30,728 bases of DNA from positions 1 to 30,728 of IMG/VR virus record IMGVR_UViG_3300006916_000213. One strand, 5' to 3'. The notes beneath the pieces are model-generated. The model saw only the letters and a list, made by a program, of their open reading frames with translations. It was not told where the DNA came from and did no database searches. This stretch comes from a virus. Made by a program: the position numbers and the translations under genes. Positions 8,174 through 14,570 of this stretch are shown in pieces (position 1 is the stretch's first letter; the number at the start of each line of letters is the position of its first letter).

Positions 8174-8834
8174 TTTTAAATACTTCAGGATAAAGCGAAC
8201 TATAATATTCTTTTGGTGATATTCCTTTGTTTTTAAAAAGATCAAAAATTTCTTTATCTTCTTTTGTTGCATAATTACCAGACATTACAAAATTTGTATT
8301 TATATTTTTCATTTTATTAAGTCGATCATAAATACTTTGTTGTCTATTTACTTTTTTTATAAGATCTTTTTTGTAGCTGTCTCTAGTTTTTTGAAATACA
8401 TCAGAAGCAATAGGAGATAATCTACCTCCAACCTTTTCTAATGCAGCATCTTTAGCTCTTTTTTCTTCTATATATCTTAAATCTGCTAGCGGTCCGTTTA
8501 AAGGAATTGCATTTAATCCATGTTCTGTTTCTTCTGCTAGTGTAAGATAATTAAATAAAGTAGGAGTCATTGGTGCATTTATAACTTGATCTTTAGGATT
8601 AGCGTAAAATTTTCCTTTCATATAATTTTCTGGTATTCCTGCTCTTTTAAGCATCTTATTACCAGTTTTTAAAGAAGGTTGATTTTTTCCTTCTCCATAA
8701 TAATTAGAAGTAACTTCATAGCCACCTTCTTCTGCTTCTTTTTTTAATTCCCTCATTTTTTTAAATAGCACATCACTTAATAATTTATCTTCATAATTAT
8801 AAGGATCATTAGGATTTGATAATGGACCTACCAT
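8166..8834 (-). CDS. Hypothetical late protein with N-terminal GPLS motif (222 aa)
   Basis: A 222-aa mixed-charge, mostly helical protein starting MVGPLSNPNDPYNYEDKLL. The segment LAEETEHGLN near residue 100 resembles part of a metal-binding helix, but it lacks a full HExxH, so I do not assign a peptidase function. The N-terminal GPLS and an internal NGPLADL recall the starts of two smaller neighbours (9423-9689, 9686-9892). The ATG overlaps the end of the upstream gene (AAATGGTAG), with no clear ribosome site, so coupling is expected. Possibly a virion internal protein (inference). Confidence 0.6.
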   Translation of the reverse strand: MVGPLSNPNDPYNYEDKLLSDVLFKKMRELKKEAEEGGYEVTSNYYGEGKNQPSLKTGNKMLKRAGIPENYMKGKFYANPKDQVINAPMTPTLFNYLTLAEETEHGLNAIPLNGPLADLRYIEEKRAKDAALEKVGGRLSPIASDVFQKTRDSYKKDLIKKVNRQQSIYDRLNKMKNINTNFVMSGNYATKEDKEIFDLFKNKGISPKEYYSSLYPEVFKNE

Positions 8835-9109
8835 TTTACTTTATTAGCCCAATAAGCTGCACTCATTGGTCCTCTTGCTATGTCTTCCTTATGCCTTGCT
8901 TTCCAAGCTAATCTTCTTTTTCTATAAGATTCTGATTCACCTGCCTTTTTGGGGCTACCTTTAGCACCTTGACTTCCGAATCTAATAAGCTTTGGTCGTC
9001 CTGTTTTAGGGTTTTTAACTGCAACAGCGTGAGACTTAGTGGAATGATTAGGTGTTCTTTTAGGTTTGTTTAAACCGCTAAAGGTTTCACCTCCAACTTC
9101 TATACTCAT
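8828..9109 (-). CDS. DUF6321-like small basic protein
   Basis: A 93-aa protein. Its C-terminal two thirds carry the pattern GAKGSPKKAGESESYRKRR followed by WKARHKEDIARGPMSAAYWA and a final KVKW, which matches my memory of the DUF6321 family found in marine phages. It is strongly basic and could bind DNA or RNA or be packaged with the genome. The ATG overlaps the stop of the membrane protein gene upstream (ATGA). The family has no assigned function. Confidence 0.7.
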   Translation of the reverse strand: MSIEVGGETFSGLNKPKRTPNHSTKSHAVAVKNPKTGRPKLIRFGSQGAKGSPKKAGESESYRKRRLAWKARHKEDIARGPMSAAYWANKVKW

Positions 9110-9423
9110 TTTTTACTCATCCATGCCGACACACCCATATAGGCTCCGACTATTCCACCTCCAGTAATATATAATAAGTTACTAAGGTCTGTTAAAAGTT
9201 TTATTCTAGAATCTGGTATAAATGGCATAAACATAAGTATAGTGTACACCGCCATAAAACAAAGAACTGCAGTAGCCATTCTACGTTGCGCTCTAAGCTT
9301 ACGTTGTTCTGCCTCTGTTTTCTTCATTTCTTTAGCGTGTTCTAACTCATCGTCAGTTATAATACCATCGCCATCAAGATCGTACTCTGCGTAATGTGTA
9401 TCTTCTTCAAACTGTTTATTCAT
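9106..9423 (-). CDS. Membrane protein with EF-hand, possible holin
   Basis: A 105-aa protein. Residues 15-26 form a textbook EF-hand loop (DLDGDGIITDDE) with Asp at positions 1, 3 and 5 and Glu at 12, so calcium binding is likely. A charged helix follows, and then two hydrophobic segments at about residues 49-68 and 83-102 that would span the membrane. Short two-helix membrane proteins in late operons are often holins. No endolysin gene is seen beside it, so holin is only a candidate role. The gene is coupled to both neighbours by TAATG and ATGA overlaps. Confidence 0.7.
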   Translation of the reverse strand: MNKQFEEDTHYAEYDLDGDGIITDDELEHAKEMKKTEAEQRKLRAQRRMATAVLCFMAVYTILMFMPFIPDSRIKLLTDLSNLLYITGGGIVGAYMGVSAWMSKK

Positions 9424-9689
9424 TATGTTATCGCCTGCATAGCACGTTTACCTGCCTTAGTATTAGCTACGAATTGTTTCTTACCTTTCTTTTTCTTTTT
9501 ATTATTAGCTGCTTTTTCTGCAGCAGTCATTTTTGCTAATGCTGCTTTAGGCATATATCGTTTTCCAGATTCACCAGATTTACTTCCATCACTAGTTTGC
9601 CAATCTTGCTTTCCCCATTTTTTAAGAGATGCAGCTTGTTTACTTAATGTTCCTGTAGAATAATATCTAGGTGAGAGTGGTCCCTTCAT
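9423..9689 (-). CDS. DUF5872-like small basic protein
   Basis: An 88-aa, Lys-rich protein. The segment KKWGKQDWQTSDGSKSGES with the following GKRYMPKAAL fits the DUF5872 pattern seen in phages and some environmental genes. It starts MKGPLSPRYYS and shares the GPLS N-terminus with the gene at 8166-8834. The C-terminal half has a run of lysines (NNKKKKKGKKQF). The ATG overlaps the TGA of the preceding gene. Function unknown; nucleic-acid binding is plausible from charge. Confidence 0.65.
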   Translation of the reverse strand: MKGPLSPRYYSTGTLSKQAASLKKWGKQDWQTSDGSKSGESGKRYMPKAALAKMTAAEKAANNKKKKKGKKQFVANTKAGKRAMQAIT

Positions 9690-9892
9690 GTTGTATACCC
9701 TCCACCTGCTTTTTTGTATTCAACAGCGAGTAATTGTGCTTTCCGTGCAGACCATTGTCCAGCCTTTCCACCCTTAGTTCCTGCAAGAATTCTTTGATAA
9801 ATACGTTTTCTTAATCCAGGCTTAGTGTAATTCCCTGCGCTGTTTACTGTGCTCTTGGTTTTTTTCTTTGCGAGAGGTCCAGCTTTGTTCAT
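9686..9892 (-). CDS. Small basic protein of the YTKPxLRK type (68 aa)
   Basis: The product starts MNKAGPLAKKKTKSTVNSAG and contains NYTKPGLRKRIYQRI plus GGKAGQWSARKAQLLAVEYK. This pattern recurs in small proteins of many marine phages that I recall as conserved but uncharacterised. It is very basic. The start is supported by GGAG 8 nt upstream. It is coupled to the DUF5872-like gene downstream. Confidence 0.65.
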   Translation of the reverse strand: MNKAGPLAKKKTKSTVNSAGNYTKPGLRKRIYQRILAGTKGGKAGQWSARKAQLLAVEYKKAGGGYTT

Positions 9893-9948
9893 CGATATGC
9901 TCCACTATTGGCGACTTGTATTTTTTTCTTGGCTTATAACTAAATCCT

Positions 9949-10167
9949 TTAAACTTGATATGTATCAAAGTATTGCTCTATAACTTCTAATTGATCATGA
10001 TATTTAGCAACTTCATTTAATTCTTGTTCTATTGCTTCAATAATATCAGGGTGTTCCCCTACTCCAACAGGATTTTCTAAATATACTTCTATATTAGCTA
10101 AGTGTTTTTTTATATGGCCTTCAGCATGTGCTTCTAAAGCAGTTATTAGTTTATGTTTTATACTCAT
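9949..10167 (-). CDS. Conserved phage hypothetical with AHAEGHI motif (72 aa)
   Basis: A 72-aa acidic helical protein. The segment EAHAEGHIKKHLANIEVYL followed by NPVGVGEHPDIIEAIEQEL is a conserved pattern of small marine and cyanophage proteins of unknown function. The ATG has CGGAGGA 4 nt upstream, and that site directly abuts a predicted RNA pseudoknot (10217-10184), so its translation may be controlled separately from terminase. Confidence 0.65.
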   Translation of the reverse strand: MSIKHKLITALEAHAEGHIKKHLANIEVYLENPVGVGEHPDIIEAIEQELNEVAKYHDQLEVIEQYFDTYQV

Positions 10168-10183
10168 GTAATCCTCCGATAAA

Positions 10184-10217
10184 TGGGCTTTACCTACCCC
10201 TAGCAGCCCAGACTAGG
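10184..10217 (-). promoter_or_regulatory. H-type RNA pseudoknot in 5' leader
   Basis: Read 5'-3' on the minus strand, CCTAG (10217-10213) can pair with CTAGG (10203-10199), and TGGGCT (10210-10205) with AGCCCA (10189-10184). The two stems interleave with linkers of 2, 1 and 9 nt, which suits an H-type pseudoknot. It ends 5 nt before the ribosome binding site of the gene starting at 10167 and begins 19 nt after the terminase small subunit stop. Confidence 0.55.
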
Positions 10218-10236
10218 CGAGGACAATGGTAGTTTT

Positions 10237-10614
10237 TTACTGTAAGGTGAGCTTATCAAGCTCTTCCTGTAGCTCTTCGTCTGTCAAATCAGCTGCATCG
10301 ATATTTGTTTGTGTTACATCTTGACGAGATAACTTTGGTGCTTGATACTCTGCAAGTATACTAGCAACCTTAACAATCTGTTCAGTGTCACCTTCTTCCA
10401 TTGCCTGTACTAATACATAATTTAATGCTGCCATAGCATCTGGTGCTTCATCACCTAGTTCTTTCATAGCAATAATAGTTTGTTTAGCTAACTCTTTTTT
10501 CTCTTTATTTTTTCTTCTAGTTTCAAGACCTCTTAATCTGTATTGTTCTGACATCTCTTTACTAGTAATCGGTTTTAAATTTTCAATCCCAGGATGTTCT
10601 TTATTTATAGCCAT
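10237..10614 (-). CDS. Putative terminase small subunit
   Basis: A 125-aa helical protein. The N-terminal half is basic (YRLRGLETRRKNKEKKELAK), and the C-terminal half carries the AEYQAPKLSRQDV and LTDEELQEELDKL elements typical of phage small terminases near their C-terminus. Small terminase binds the packaging site and regulates the large subunit. It overlaps the end of the large-subunit gene by 10 nt and has AGGAGA 7 nt before its ATG. The order is unusual, as the small subunit follows the large one. The call rests on pattern and position. Confidence 0.6.
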   Translation of the reverse strand: MAINKEHPGIENLKPITSKEMSEQYRLRGLETRRKNKEKKELAKQTIIAMKELGDEAPDAMAALNYVLVQAMEEGDTEQIVKVASILAEYQAPKLSRQDVTQTNIDAADLTDEELQEELDKLTLQ

Positions 10615-12230
10615 GGGGTAATCTCCTGTTGTATACTACTAGCTTTTTCTCGCCAAGATACTGTATCATCGGTTAATTTATGTTGATGAGTTCTGTAAGC
10701 TTCAAATGCTATTGCTAGTGCTATAACTGTATCATCATAGTTCCCTGCAAGGGCGTTCGTACTTCCATTTTCAGCTGCAACGTAAGTTCTTAATTCGCCT
10801 AATATAGTGTCTGAACTTATTTGTATGTCAAAATCCTCAATACCTCTTTTAAGATTCCCTATAACCATAGGTTTAGTCGAAACCGTAGTCCTGAATCCTG
10901 GCTTTCCACCTTCATCATTAAGAAGACTTGCTGCTTTAGTCTGATAATATAGATTAATATAGTTCATTTGTTTAAGTCTGTTAAGCGTAGCTATTCCTAA
11001 TGAGTTACTTTCAACAGCGAGTAGCGCATTGTTGTAATATCTGCCGAGATAAAAAAGAATATCTCCAAAATAACTAGGATCTATCCGATTATCTCTAAAT
11101 AAAGCACAAACCTCTCTATCTTTGTTAAATATTACAGCTGTAGAGTAATCTTGCCCTACACCTAGGGCTACATCTGCCCCAATAATAAATCTATCTTCAA
11201 AACTAGGGGGCTTCCATATTTCTAAATGCCCCTCTTTACGATCTTCAAAGTAATTACTCTTTTCATCGAATAATCTTACATAATCTGGTGCTCGTACTTG
11301 GTATCGATTAATGGCTTCTCCGTCAAACACAGTATTTCCAGACACTAGGAAAGCTTCTTCTGGAGTTGTAGGATATTCTTGCTTAAATTTTCGTTCCCCT
11401 GACTCCGCTATCTTTAATCTTCTCCAATATATTTGTTCATTATCCAAATCGTACTTATCTTGTAGTTCTTTTTCTTCTTCATCACACTCAAATCCTACAG
11501 GAATATCTCTCCTGTACTCTTTTGTGATAAACCAAGGTAGAAAAATAGGGATGTACTCGTTTTCTCCTTTAATTGCTCCTTGGTATAGACGATAAAACTC
11601 ACCACTAGCCCCATTAGCTGTACTTTCTAGTATTACTTCAGTACCTTTTTCTTGAGAAATACCCTGAAATAGTCCTGCTAGTATCTGTTCGTCAAATTGC
11701 CAGAACCCTACTTCCGATAAGTGGGCAATTGTTGGAGTAGTGCCTCTGCCTGCTTCTTTCGCGCCAGCTGTATACAGGCGATAACCCGATTTATTATGTT
11801 CAAATAGAATCTCCTTAGCATTTGACTTCTGTAATTCTGGAGGATACTCCATATTATCGATAATATTCTTACTCATATTAAATAATGCGTCACTTGTTGC
11901 ACTATCGTGAGCCATAACAACTGATTTAGTATAAGGAGTATAAAAAGTTTTCCAAAAAACTCTAGCTGCGCAGTAAGTACTGATACCTTGTTGTCGCGCT
12001 TTGAGAATAATAGCTCTCACTTTACCTGTAGCCTGACGTTGTTCTTCAATAAGTTCATTAACTCGCTCTTGAGCGTCATTAAATTCGAAAGGAACGAAGC
12101 CTATACTGGCATTCTTAGTAATAATTCTTATTTGTTCTTTGGAAAACGCTTTAAAATCATCGAGATATCTCTTAACTCGTTCTCTCTTAGCCTTTTCTTT
12201 TAGAAGTTCTAGCTTCTGTTTGTTATTCAT
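10605..12230 (-). CDS. Terminase large subunit
   Basis: A 541-aa protein that packages DNA into the procapsid. The ATPase half has the Walker A-like segment KARQQGIST at residues 77-85 and the Walker B-like HLSEVGFW with Glu 173. A coupling segment LESTANGASG follows near residue 205. The RNase H-like nuclease half shows GADVALGVGQDYS (Asp 353), LAVESNSLG (Glu 407) and a late Asp pair in YDDTVIAL (499-500). A TTG five codons upstream is in frame, but GAGGA 8 nt before the ATG at 12230 supports the ATG. It is the first gene of the late operon; a putative phage promoter lies 23 nt upstream. Opposite-strand ORFs within it are shadows. Confidence 0.93.
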   Translation of the reverse strand: MNNKQKLELLKEKAKRERVKRYLDDFKAFSKEQIRIITKNASIGFVPFEFNDAQERVNELIEEQRQATGKVRAIILKARQQGISTYCAARVFWKTFYTPYTKSVVMAHDSATSDALFNMSKNIIDNMEYPPELQKSNAKEILFEHNKSGYRLYTAGAKEAGRGTTPTIAHLSEVGFWQFDEQILAGLFQGISQEKGTEVILESTANGASGEFYRLYQGAIKGENEYIPIFLPWFITKEYRRDIPVGFECDEEEKELQDKYDLDNEQIYWRRLKIAESGERKFKQEYPTTPEEAFLVSGNTVFDGEAINRYQVRAPDYVRLFDEKSNYFEDRKEGHLEIWKPPSFEDRFIIGADVALGVGQDYSTAVIFNKDREVCALFRDNRIDPSYFGDILFYLGRYYNNALLAVESNSLGIATLNRLKQMNYINLYYQTKAASLLNDEGGKPGFRTTVSTKPMVIGNLKRGIEDFDIQISSDTILGELRTYVAAENGSTNALAGNYDDTVIALAIAFEAYRTHQHKLTDDTVSWREKASSIQQEITPWL

Positions 12231-12250
12231 CTTAGGAGTCCTCAATATAT

Positions 12251-12267
12251 TCCTATAAGGGTGTGTT
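12251..12267 (-). promoter_or_regulatory. Candidate phage RNA polymerase promoter, late operon
   Basis: On the minus strand the sequence reads AACACACCCTTATAGGA. The part ACACCCTTATAGG is identical in 13 positions to the plus-strand site at 15731. T7-like polymerases favour TATA followed by GG at the start point. By analogy +1 would be 12253, giving a 22-nt leader to the terminase ATG. This would drive the whole minus-strand late operon. Confidence 0.55.
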
Positions 12268-12326
12268 ATTTTTCTAGGGGTTAGGTTTCTTTTGTGTGTA
12301 AAAAAGATGTGTAGCGTTGTGTGGTA

Positions 12327-12415
12327 CCCTTCTTTGTTTCGGGGTCCCCCCTTCGTTCTTCTGGGCGTGTTGCCCTGTTGCGTGTCGGGCGCTTTCCCGT
12401 CTTTTTGCTGTGTGG
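12327..12415 (+). other. 89-nt tract without A in early leader
   Basis: From 12327 to 12415 the plus strand contains no A at all, in a genome where about a third of bases should be A. The tract is GC-rich for this phage and contains short GC stems, such as GGGC (12363-12366) with GCCC (12372-12375) and CGGG (12386-12389) with CCCG (12396-12399). It ends at the ribosome site of the first early gene. It may be an early promoter or leader region; no sigma-70 type promoter is clear. Confidence 0.6.
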
Positions 12416-12424
12416 AGGTTTGTC

Positions 12425-13111
12425 ATGGCTTGTTCTGTTTCCCTGCCTACTGTTGTTCGTTCTGTTTCTGTTGTTAACGGCTATCTTGTTGCTGTCTGTG
12501 CCGATGGCTTCTCTCGACGTTGTAAACACTTCTCTTCTGCTCTGAAGTCTCTGCTTGAAGAGTTCGTTTGGGCTGATAACGTTGTTGTGTTTGAAGCTTC
12601 GGGTTCTTGGTCGGTTGACAGCTGGTTCTCTAATGTTCGTGTTCACACGCCTTCTGTTGTAAACATTTCTGATGACGTTGTTATCTTCGATCATGTTAAT
12701 CTCTCTGCGGAAGAAAATGCTGTGTTTATTGAGGCTGTTCGTTATGGTATCCGTCGTCTGCGTCTTACTTCTGAAAATGGGGACGATGTTGGTGTTGATA
12801 TTCGGTTCATGCCAAATGCTGAAGATAGAGAAGATTCTATAACGAAGGGTTGGTGTCGTGTAACAAGCATCGCCAACAAGGATTACAGGATTATGGTTTC
12901 CTATAATAGTAACATGCGCAAGGCAGTAGACACTTTGTTCCATGAGTTACGTCATGTTGCACAGTGGAATGCAGGTGTGTTGAAATCTGATACTGGTGTG
13001 GAGATCTGGAAAGACGAAGAATTTATTAATCCTGACTATTACACATCGCCATGGGAAGTAGATGCAAGAAAAGCAGCTAAAATTGCAACAGATGATTTCT
13101 TCGGAAATTAA
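12425..13111 (+). CDS. HExxH metallopeptidase-like early protein
   Basis: The longer open frame starts at 12317, but GGAGG 6 nt before the ATG at 12425 marks the likely start, giving 228 aa. The C-terminal part has the zinc motif HELRHVAQW (His 173, Glu 174, His 177) in a predicted helix, and SPWEVDARKAA with Glu 211 as a possible third ligand. This arrangement is that of gluzincin-type peptidases. The substrate is unknown. It is the first gene of the plus-strand block, so it may act early on host or packaged proteins. The first ~300 nt use T- and G-rich codons and very few A, unlike the rest of the gene. A 220-codon minus-strand ORF across it is a shadow. Confidence 0.7.
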   Translation: MACSVSLPTVVRSVSVVNGYLVAVCADGFSRRCKHFSSALKSLLEEFVWADNVVVFEASGSWSVDSWFSNVRVHTPSVVNISDDVVIFDHVNLSAEENAVFIEAVRYGIRRLRLTSENGDDVGVDIRFMPNAEDREDSITKGWCRVTSIANKDYRIMVSYNSNMRKAVDTLFHELRHVAQWNAGVLKSDTGVEIWKDEEFINPDYYTSPWEVDARKAAKIATDDFFGN

Positions 13112-13116
13112 GTTGT

Positions 13117-13218
13117 AGGATTATTCTTGTGGATAGCTCCGTGTTCTCCTCCCTACACGTTGAGCTATCCTCAAGGGCAATCCTGCCCTAACAAACTATA
13201 TCGAAAGGAAGATATATG
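13117..13218 (+). promoter_or_regulatory. Pseudoknotted RNA leader, copy 1
   Basis: GGATT (13118-13122) pairs with AATCC in the loop of stem P2 (13179-13183). P1 is GGATAGCTC (13131-13139) with GAGCTATCC (13162-13170), extended inside by CGTGT/ACACG. P2 is AGGGC (13174-13178) with GCCCT (13185-13189). Spacings are 8 nt between the 5' strand and P1, and 3 nt between P1 and P2. A last hairpin TATATC (13197-13202)/GATATA (13211-13216) holds GAAAGGA in its loop and the A of the start codon in its stem. Confidence 0.8.
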
Positions 13219-13515
13219 GACACAGAGACTCTTAACCAAGAGGAAAACATGGTCACTAAGGATGAGTACACGCATATTCAAAATCAAGCTGTAAATCTCC
13301 TTAAAGAAAACTTATTACTAAAGGCTAAATTAAAATACATTGATCTTGTTTCTGATTCTAATCAAGAAATTATTAATTCATTTAATCGAAAGATGATGTT
13401 AGCTGTAGCTAAAAACGAAGAGTTTGATGATCCTCGTACTAAGTATGAAGATGAGATACAGCAAGCTTTTGATGAAATGATAGATATAGAATGTATTGTT
13501 AATAATAAAATATAG
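13216..13515 (+). CDS. Early hypothetical protein (99 aa)
   Basis: A 99-aa acidic, helical protein starting MDTETLNQEENMVTKDEYTH. The middle is a likely coiled coil (NQAVNLLKENLLLKAKLKY). I do not recognise the family. The gene is flanked by leader copy 1, which contains its ribosome site GAAAGGA and start codon, and by a strong intrinsic terminator that begins in the stop region. It therefore looks like a separately controlled single-gene unit. Confidence 0.7.
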   Translation: MDTETLNQEENMVTKDEYTHIQNQAVNLLKENLLLKAKLKYIDLVSDSNQEIINSFNRKMMLAVAKNEEFDDPRTKYEDEIQQAFDEMIDIECIVNNKI

Positions 13516-13540
13516 AGAAAGCCCTTCGGGGCTTTTTCTT
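13516..13540 (+). terminator. Rho-independent terminator with UUCG loop
   Basis: AAAGCCC (13518-13524) pairs with GGGCTTT (13529-13535) across a TTCG tetraloop, followed by TTCTT. It starts directly after the stop of the 99-aa gene. Its last T is also the first base of the 5' strand of leader copy 2, so terminator read-through and leader folding are physically linked. Confidence 0.88.
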
Positions 13541-13621
13541 AATTGCTTAAGTGGGTAGCTCCTAAGCTATCCTCTTGGGTAATTATGCCCTAATAGGCCA
13601 CGAAAGGAGTACAGTATGTGG
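13540..13621 (+). promoter_or_regulatory. Pseudoknotted RNA leader, copy 2
   Basis: TAATT (13540-13544) pairs with AATTA (13581-13585) in the P2 loop. P1 is GGGTAGCT (13553-13560) with AGCTATCC (13565-13572), with a CCTA loop. P2 is GGGT (13577-13580) with GCCC (13587-13590). The 8-nt and 3-nt spacings of copy 1 are kept if P2 opens with a T-T mismatch. The last hairpin CCAC (13598-13601)/GTGG (13618-13621) encloses GAAAGGA and includes the G of the ATG at 13616. Confidence 0.75.
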
Positions 13622-13831
13622 TACGGTAATATAACAAAAGACCTAGAAGATTTAGGCAATAGTAGACTTAGGTTAGATAAAATAGACCTTGTCAATGAAC
13701 GTATAGAAGAGTACCGAGAAAAATCTATACAAAGAGAATTAGCGGAAAAGTTAGACGCTATTCAATATGACAAAAGTGGATTAGATAGGATATCTATAAT
13801 AGGTCGAGGTCGTACTGATTTAAGACATTAG
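13616..13831 (+). CDS. Early hypothetical protein (71 aa)
   Basis: A 71-aa, highly charged helical protein starting MWYGNITKDLEDLGNSRLRL. It has alternating acidic and basic residues and no membrane segment. Leader copy 2 contains its ribosome site (GAAAGGA, 13602-13608). It is followed immediately by AGGAGG for the next small gene. No family recognised. Confidence 0.65.
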   Translation: MWYGNITKDLEDLGNSRLRLDKIDLVNERIEEYREKSIQRELAEKLDAIQYDKSGLDRISIIGRGRTDLRH

Positions 13832-13844
13832 GAGGAGAATGGTT

Positions 13845-13958
13845 ATGGATTCGATTAAATGTGATCGTTGTAAAGATAAAGCTGTAGTTACTAACTATTC
13901 CAGTTGGTGGTTATGTGCTTTATGTTGGTTAAAGGAGCATAAATACAAATGTCGGTAG
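13845..13958 (+). CDS. Zinc-ribbon-like microprotein (37 aa)
   Basis: A short frame, MDSIKCDRCKDKAVVTNYSS and onward, with two CxxC pairs (CDRC and CALC) that could bind one zinc ion. GGAGG at 13831-13835 lies 9 nt before the ATG at 13845; an in-frame ATG at 13839 is too close to that site. The stop overlaps the start of the next peptide gene. Such small zinc-binding proteins are common early phage products that bind host factors. Function unknown. Confidence 0.55.
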   Translation: MDSIKCDRCKDKAVVTNYSSWWLCALCWLKEHKYKCR

Positions 13959-14029
13959 ATTTAATAGTACACATAGTATCTTACAGTTTTATGATAACTG
14001 CAATACTGTTAGCATTGCTAGCGGATTAG
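13949..14029 (+). CDS. Single-helix membrane peptide (26 aa)
   Basis: A 26-codon frame, MSVDLIVHIVSYSFMITAIL then ALLAD, of which residues 5-24 are hydrophobic and would span the membrane once. AAAGGAG lies 11 nt upstream. It overlaps the zinc-ribbon gene by 10 nt. Its stop codon TAG begins at the last base of the 5' pairing strand of leader copy 3 (14023-14027), so terminating ribosomes would cover that strand. Confidence 0.45.
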   Translation: MSVDLIVHIVSYSFMITAILLALLAD

Positions 14030-14107
14030 CCTTCTAGGGAGATCCTAACGGGTCTCTCTTAAAGGACAATCCTGTCCTATAACGCTATGAAAGGAAAATA
14101 ACATGGC
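14023..14107 (+). promoter_or_regulatory. Pseudoknotted RNA leader, copy 3
   Basis: GGATT (14023-14027) pairs with AATCC (14068-14072). P1 is AGGGAGATCC (14036-14045) with GGGTCTCTCT (14050-14059), with a TAAC loop. P2 is AGGAC (14063-14067) with GTCCT (14074-14078). Spacings are again 8 and 3 nt. The last hairpin GCTATG (14084-14089)/CATGGC (14102-14107) holds most of the GAAAGGA in its loop and the SSB start codon in its 3' arm. Confidence 0.8.
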
Positions 14108-14570
14108 AAACGAAAATCAAACAACCATCCTACGTGACTTAACTTTCTTCTGGGCAAAGTTGGATAAACCAGTAGAAACACCATTTGGCACTACTATCTA
14201 CGATCTTCAGGTTAGATTCCCGAAGAAACGAGTTAAGGAAATGTCAGCTTATGGTAAAGTAAAGCCACAAGACGATGGTTCGTTTTCTATTAACATAACC
14301 AGAAAGCCTACTAATGCTAAGGGACAAGAAACTCCTGTACGTGTTGTAGACGAAGTTAAAAGACCATTAGAAGGAAAGATAGGTAATGGTTCTAAAGGTA
14401 ATATTATTGTATATCAATATGATTGGAATGTAGCTGGTAAATCTGGTACTAAGACAATATTGGTTGCGGTACAGGTTACGGAGTTCATAGAATATAAAGA
14501 AGAAAGTTCTATTGATTTTGATATCATAGGTACAGGTCAAGCTGCAGAAGAAGCCAAAGCTGACTTCTAA
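14103..14570 (+). CDS. Single-stranded DNA-binding protein-like, paralogue 1
   Basis: A 155-aa protein. It is built like phage SSBs of the T7 gp2.5 type, with a beta-rich body and an acidic tail ending in Ala-Asp-Phe. It is clearly related to the protein at 18377-18874. Shared blocks include RDxxxxWAKxxxPxxxPFGT, IGNGSxGNI and a VQVTEF-like segment. The acidic, aromatic-ended tail in gp2.5-like SSBs contacts polymerase and primase-helicase. It lies far from the replication genes and is under leader copy 3, whose final stem contains its start codon. By analogy with T4 gp32, self-control of translation is possible (inference). The SSB call is from fold-like pattern, not a search. Confidence 0.65.
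   Translation: MANENQTTILRDLTFFWAKLDKPVETPFGTTIYDLQVRFPKKRVKEMSAYGKVKPQDDGSFSINITRKPTNAKGQETPVRVVDEVKRPLEGKIGNGSKGNIIVYQYDWNVAGKSGTKTILVAVQVTEFIEYKEESSIDFDIIGTGQAAEEAKADF

Noticed and set aside
8540-8590. LAEETEHGLN in the 222-aa protein as a metallopeptidase site
   Set aside because: The HExxH order is missing and no third ligand is evident.
10217-10240. A AAA AAC heptamer before the pseudoknot as a -1 frameshift signal for the terminase small subunit
   Set aside because: The heptamer overlaps and follows the stop codon, so ribosomes in the zero frame would terminate before reaching it, and the spacer to the pseudoknot is about 14 nt, too long.
12313-12400. A fifth, earlier copy of the pseudoknotted leader before the HExxH gene
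   Set aside because: AGCG/CGCT and a CGGG/CCCG stem with a 6-nt loop can be drawn, but no P1 hairpin with the required 3-nt spacing exists.
12386-12406. CGGG/CCCG hairpin followed by TTTTT as an intrinsic terminator
   Set aside because: The stem has only four base pairs and the T run is offset by two bases; it would be a weak attenuator at best.
12281-12943. 220-codon minus-strand ORF opposite the HExxH gene
   Set aside because: It begins at a non-typical start without a ribosome site. Its sequence is Arg/Thr/Asn-rich as expected from antisense of GTT/TCT-rich codons, and the opposite frame has a clear zinc motif and ribosome site.
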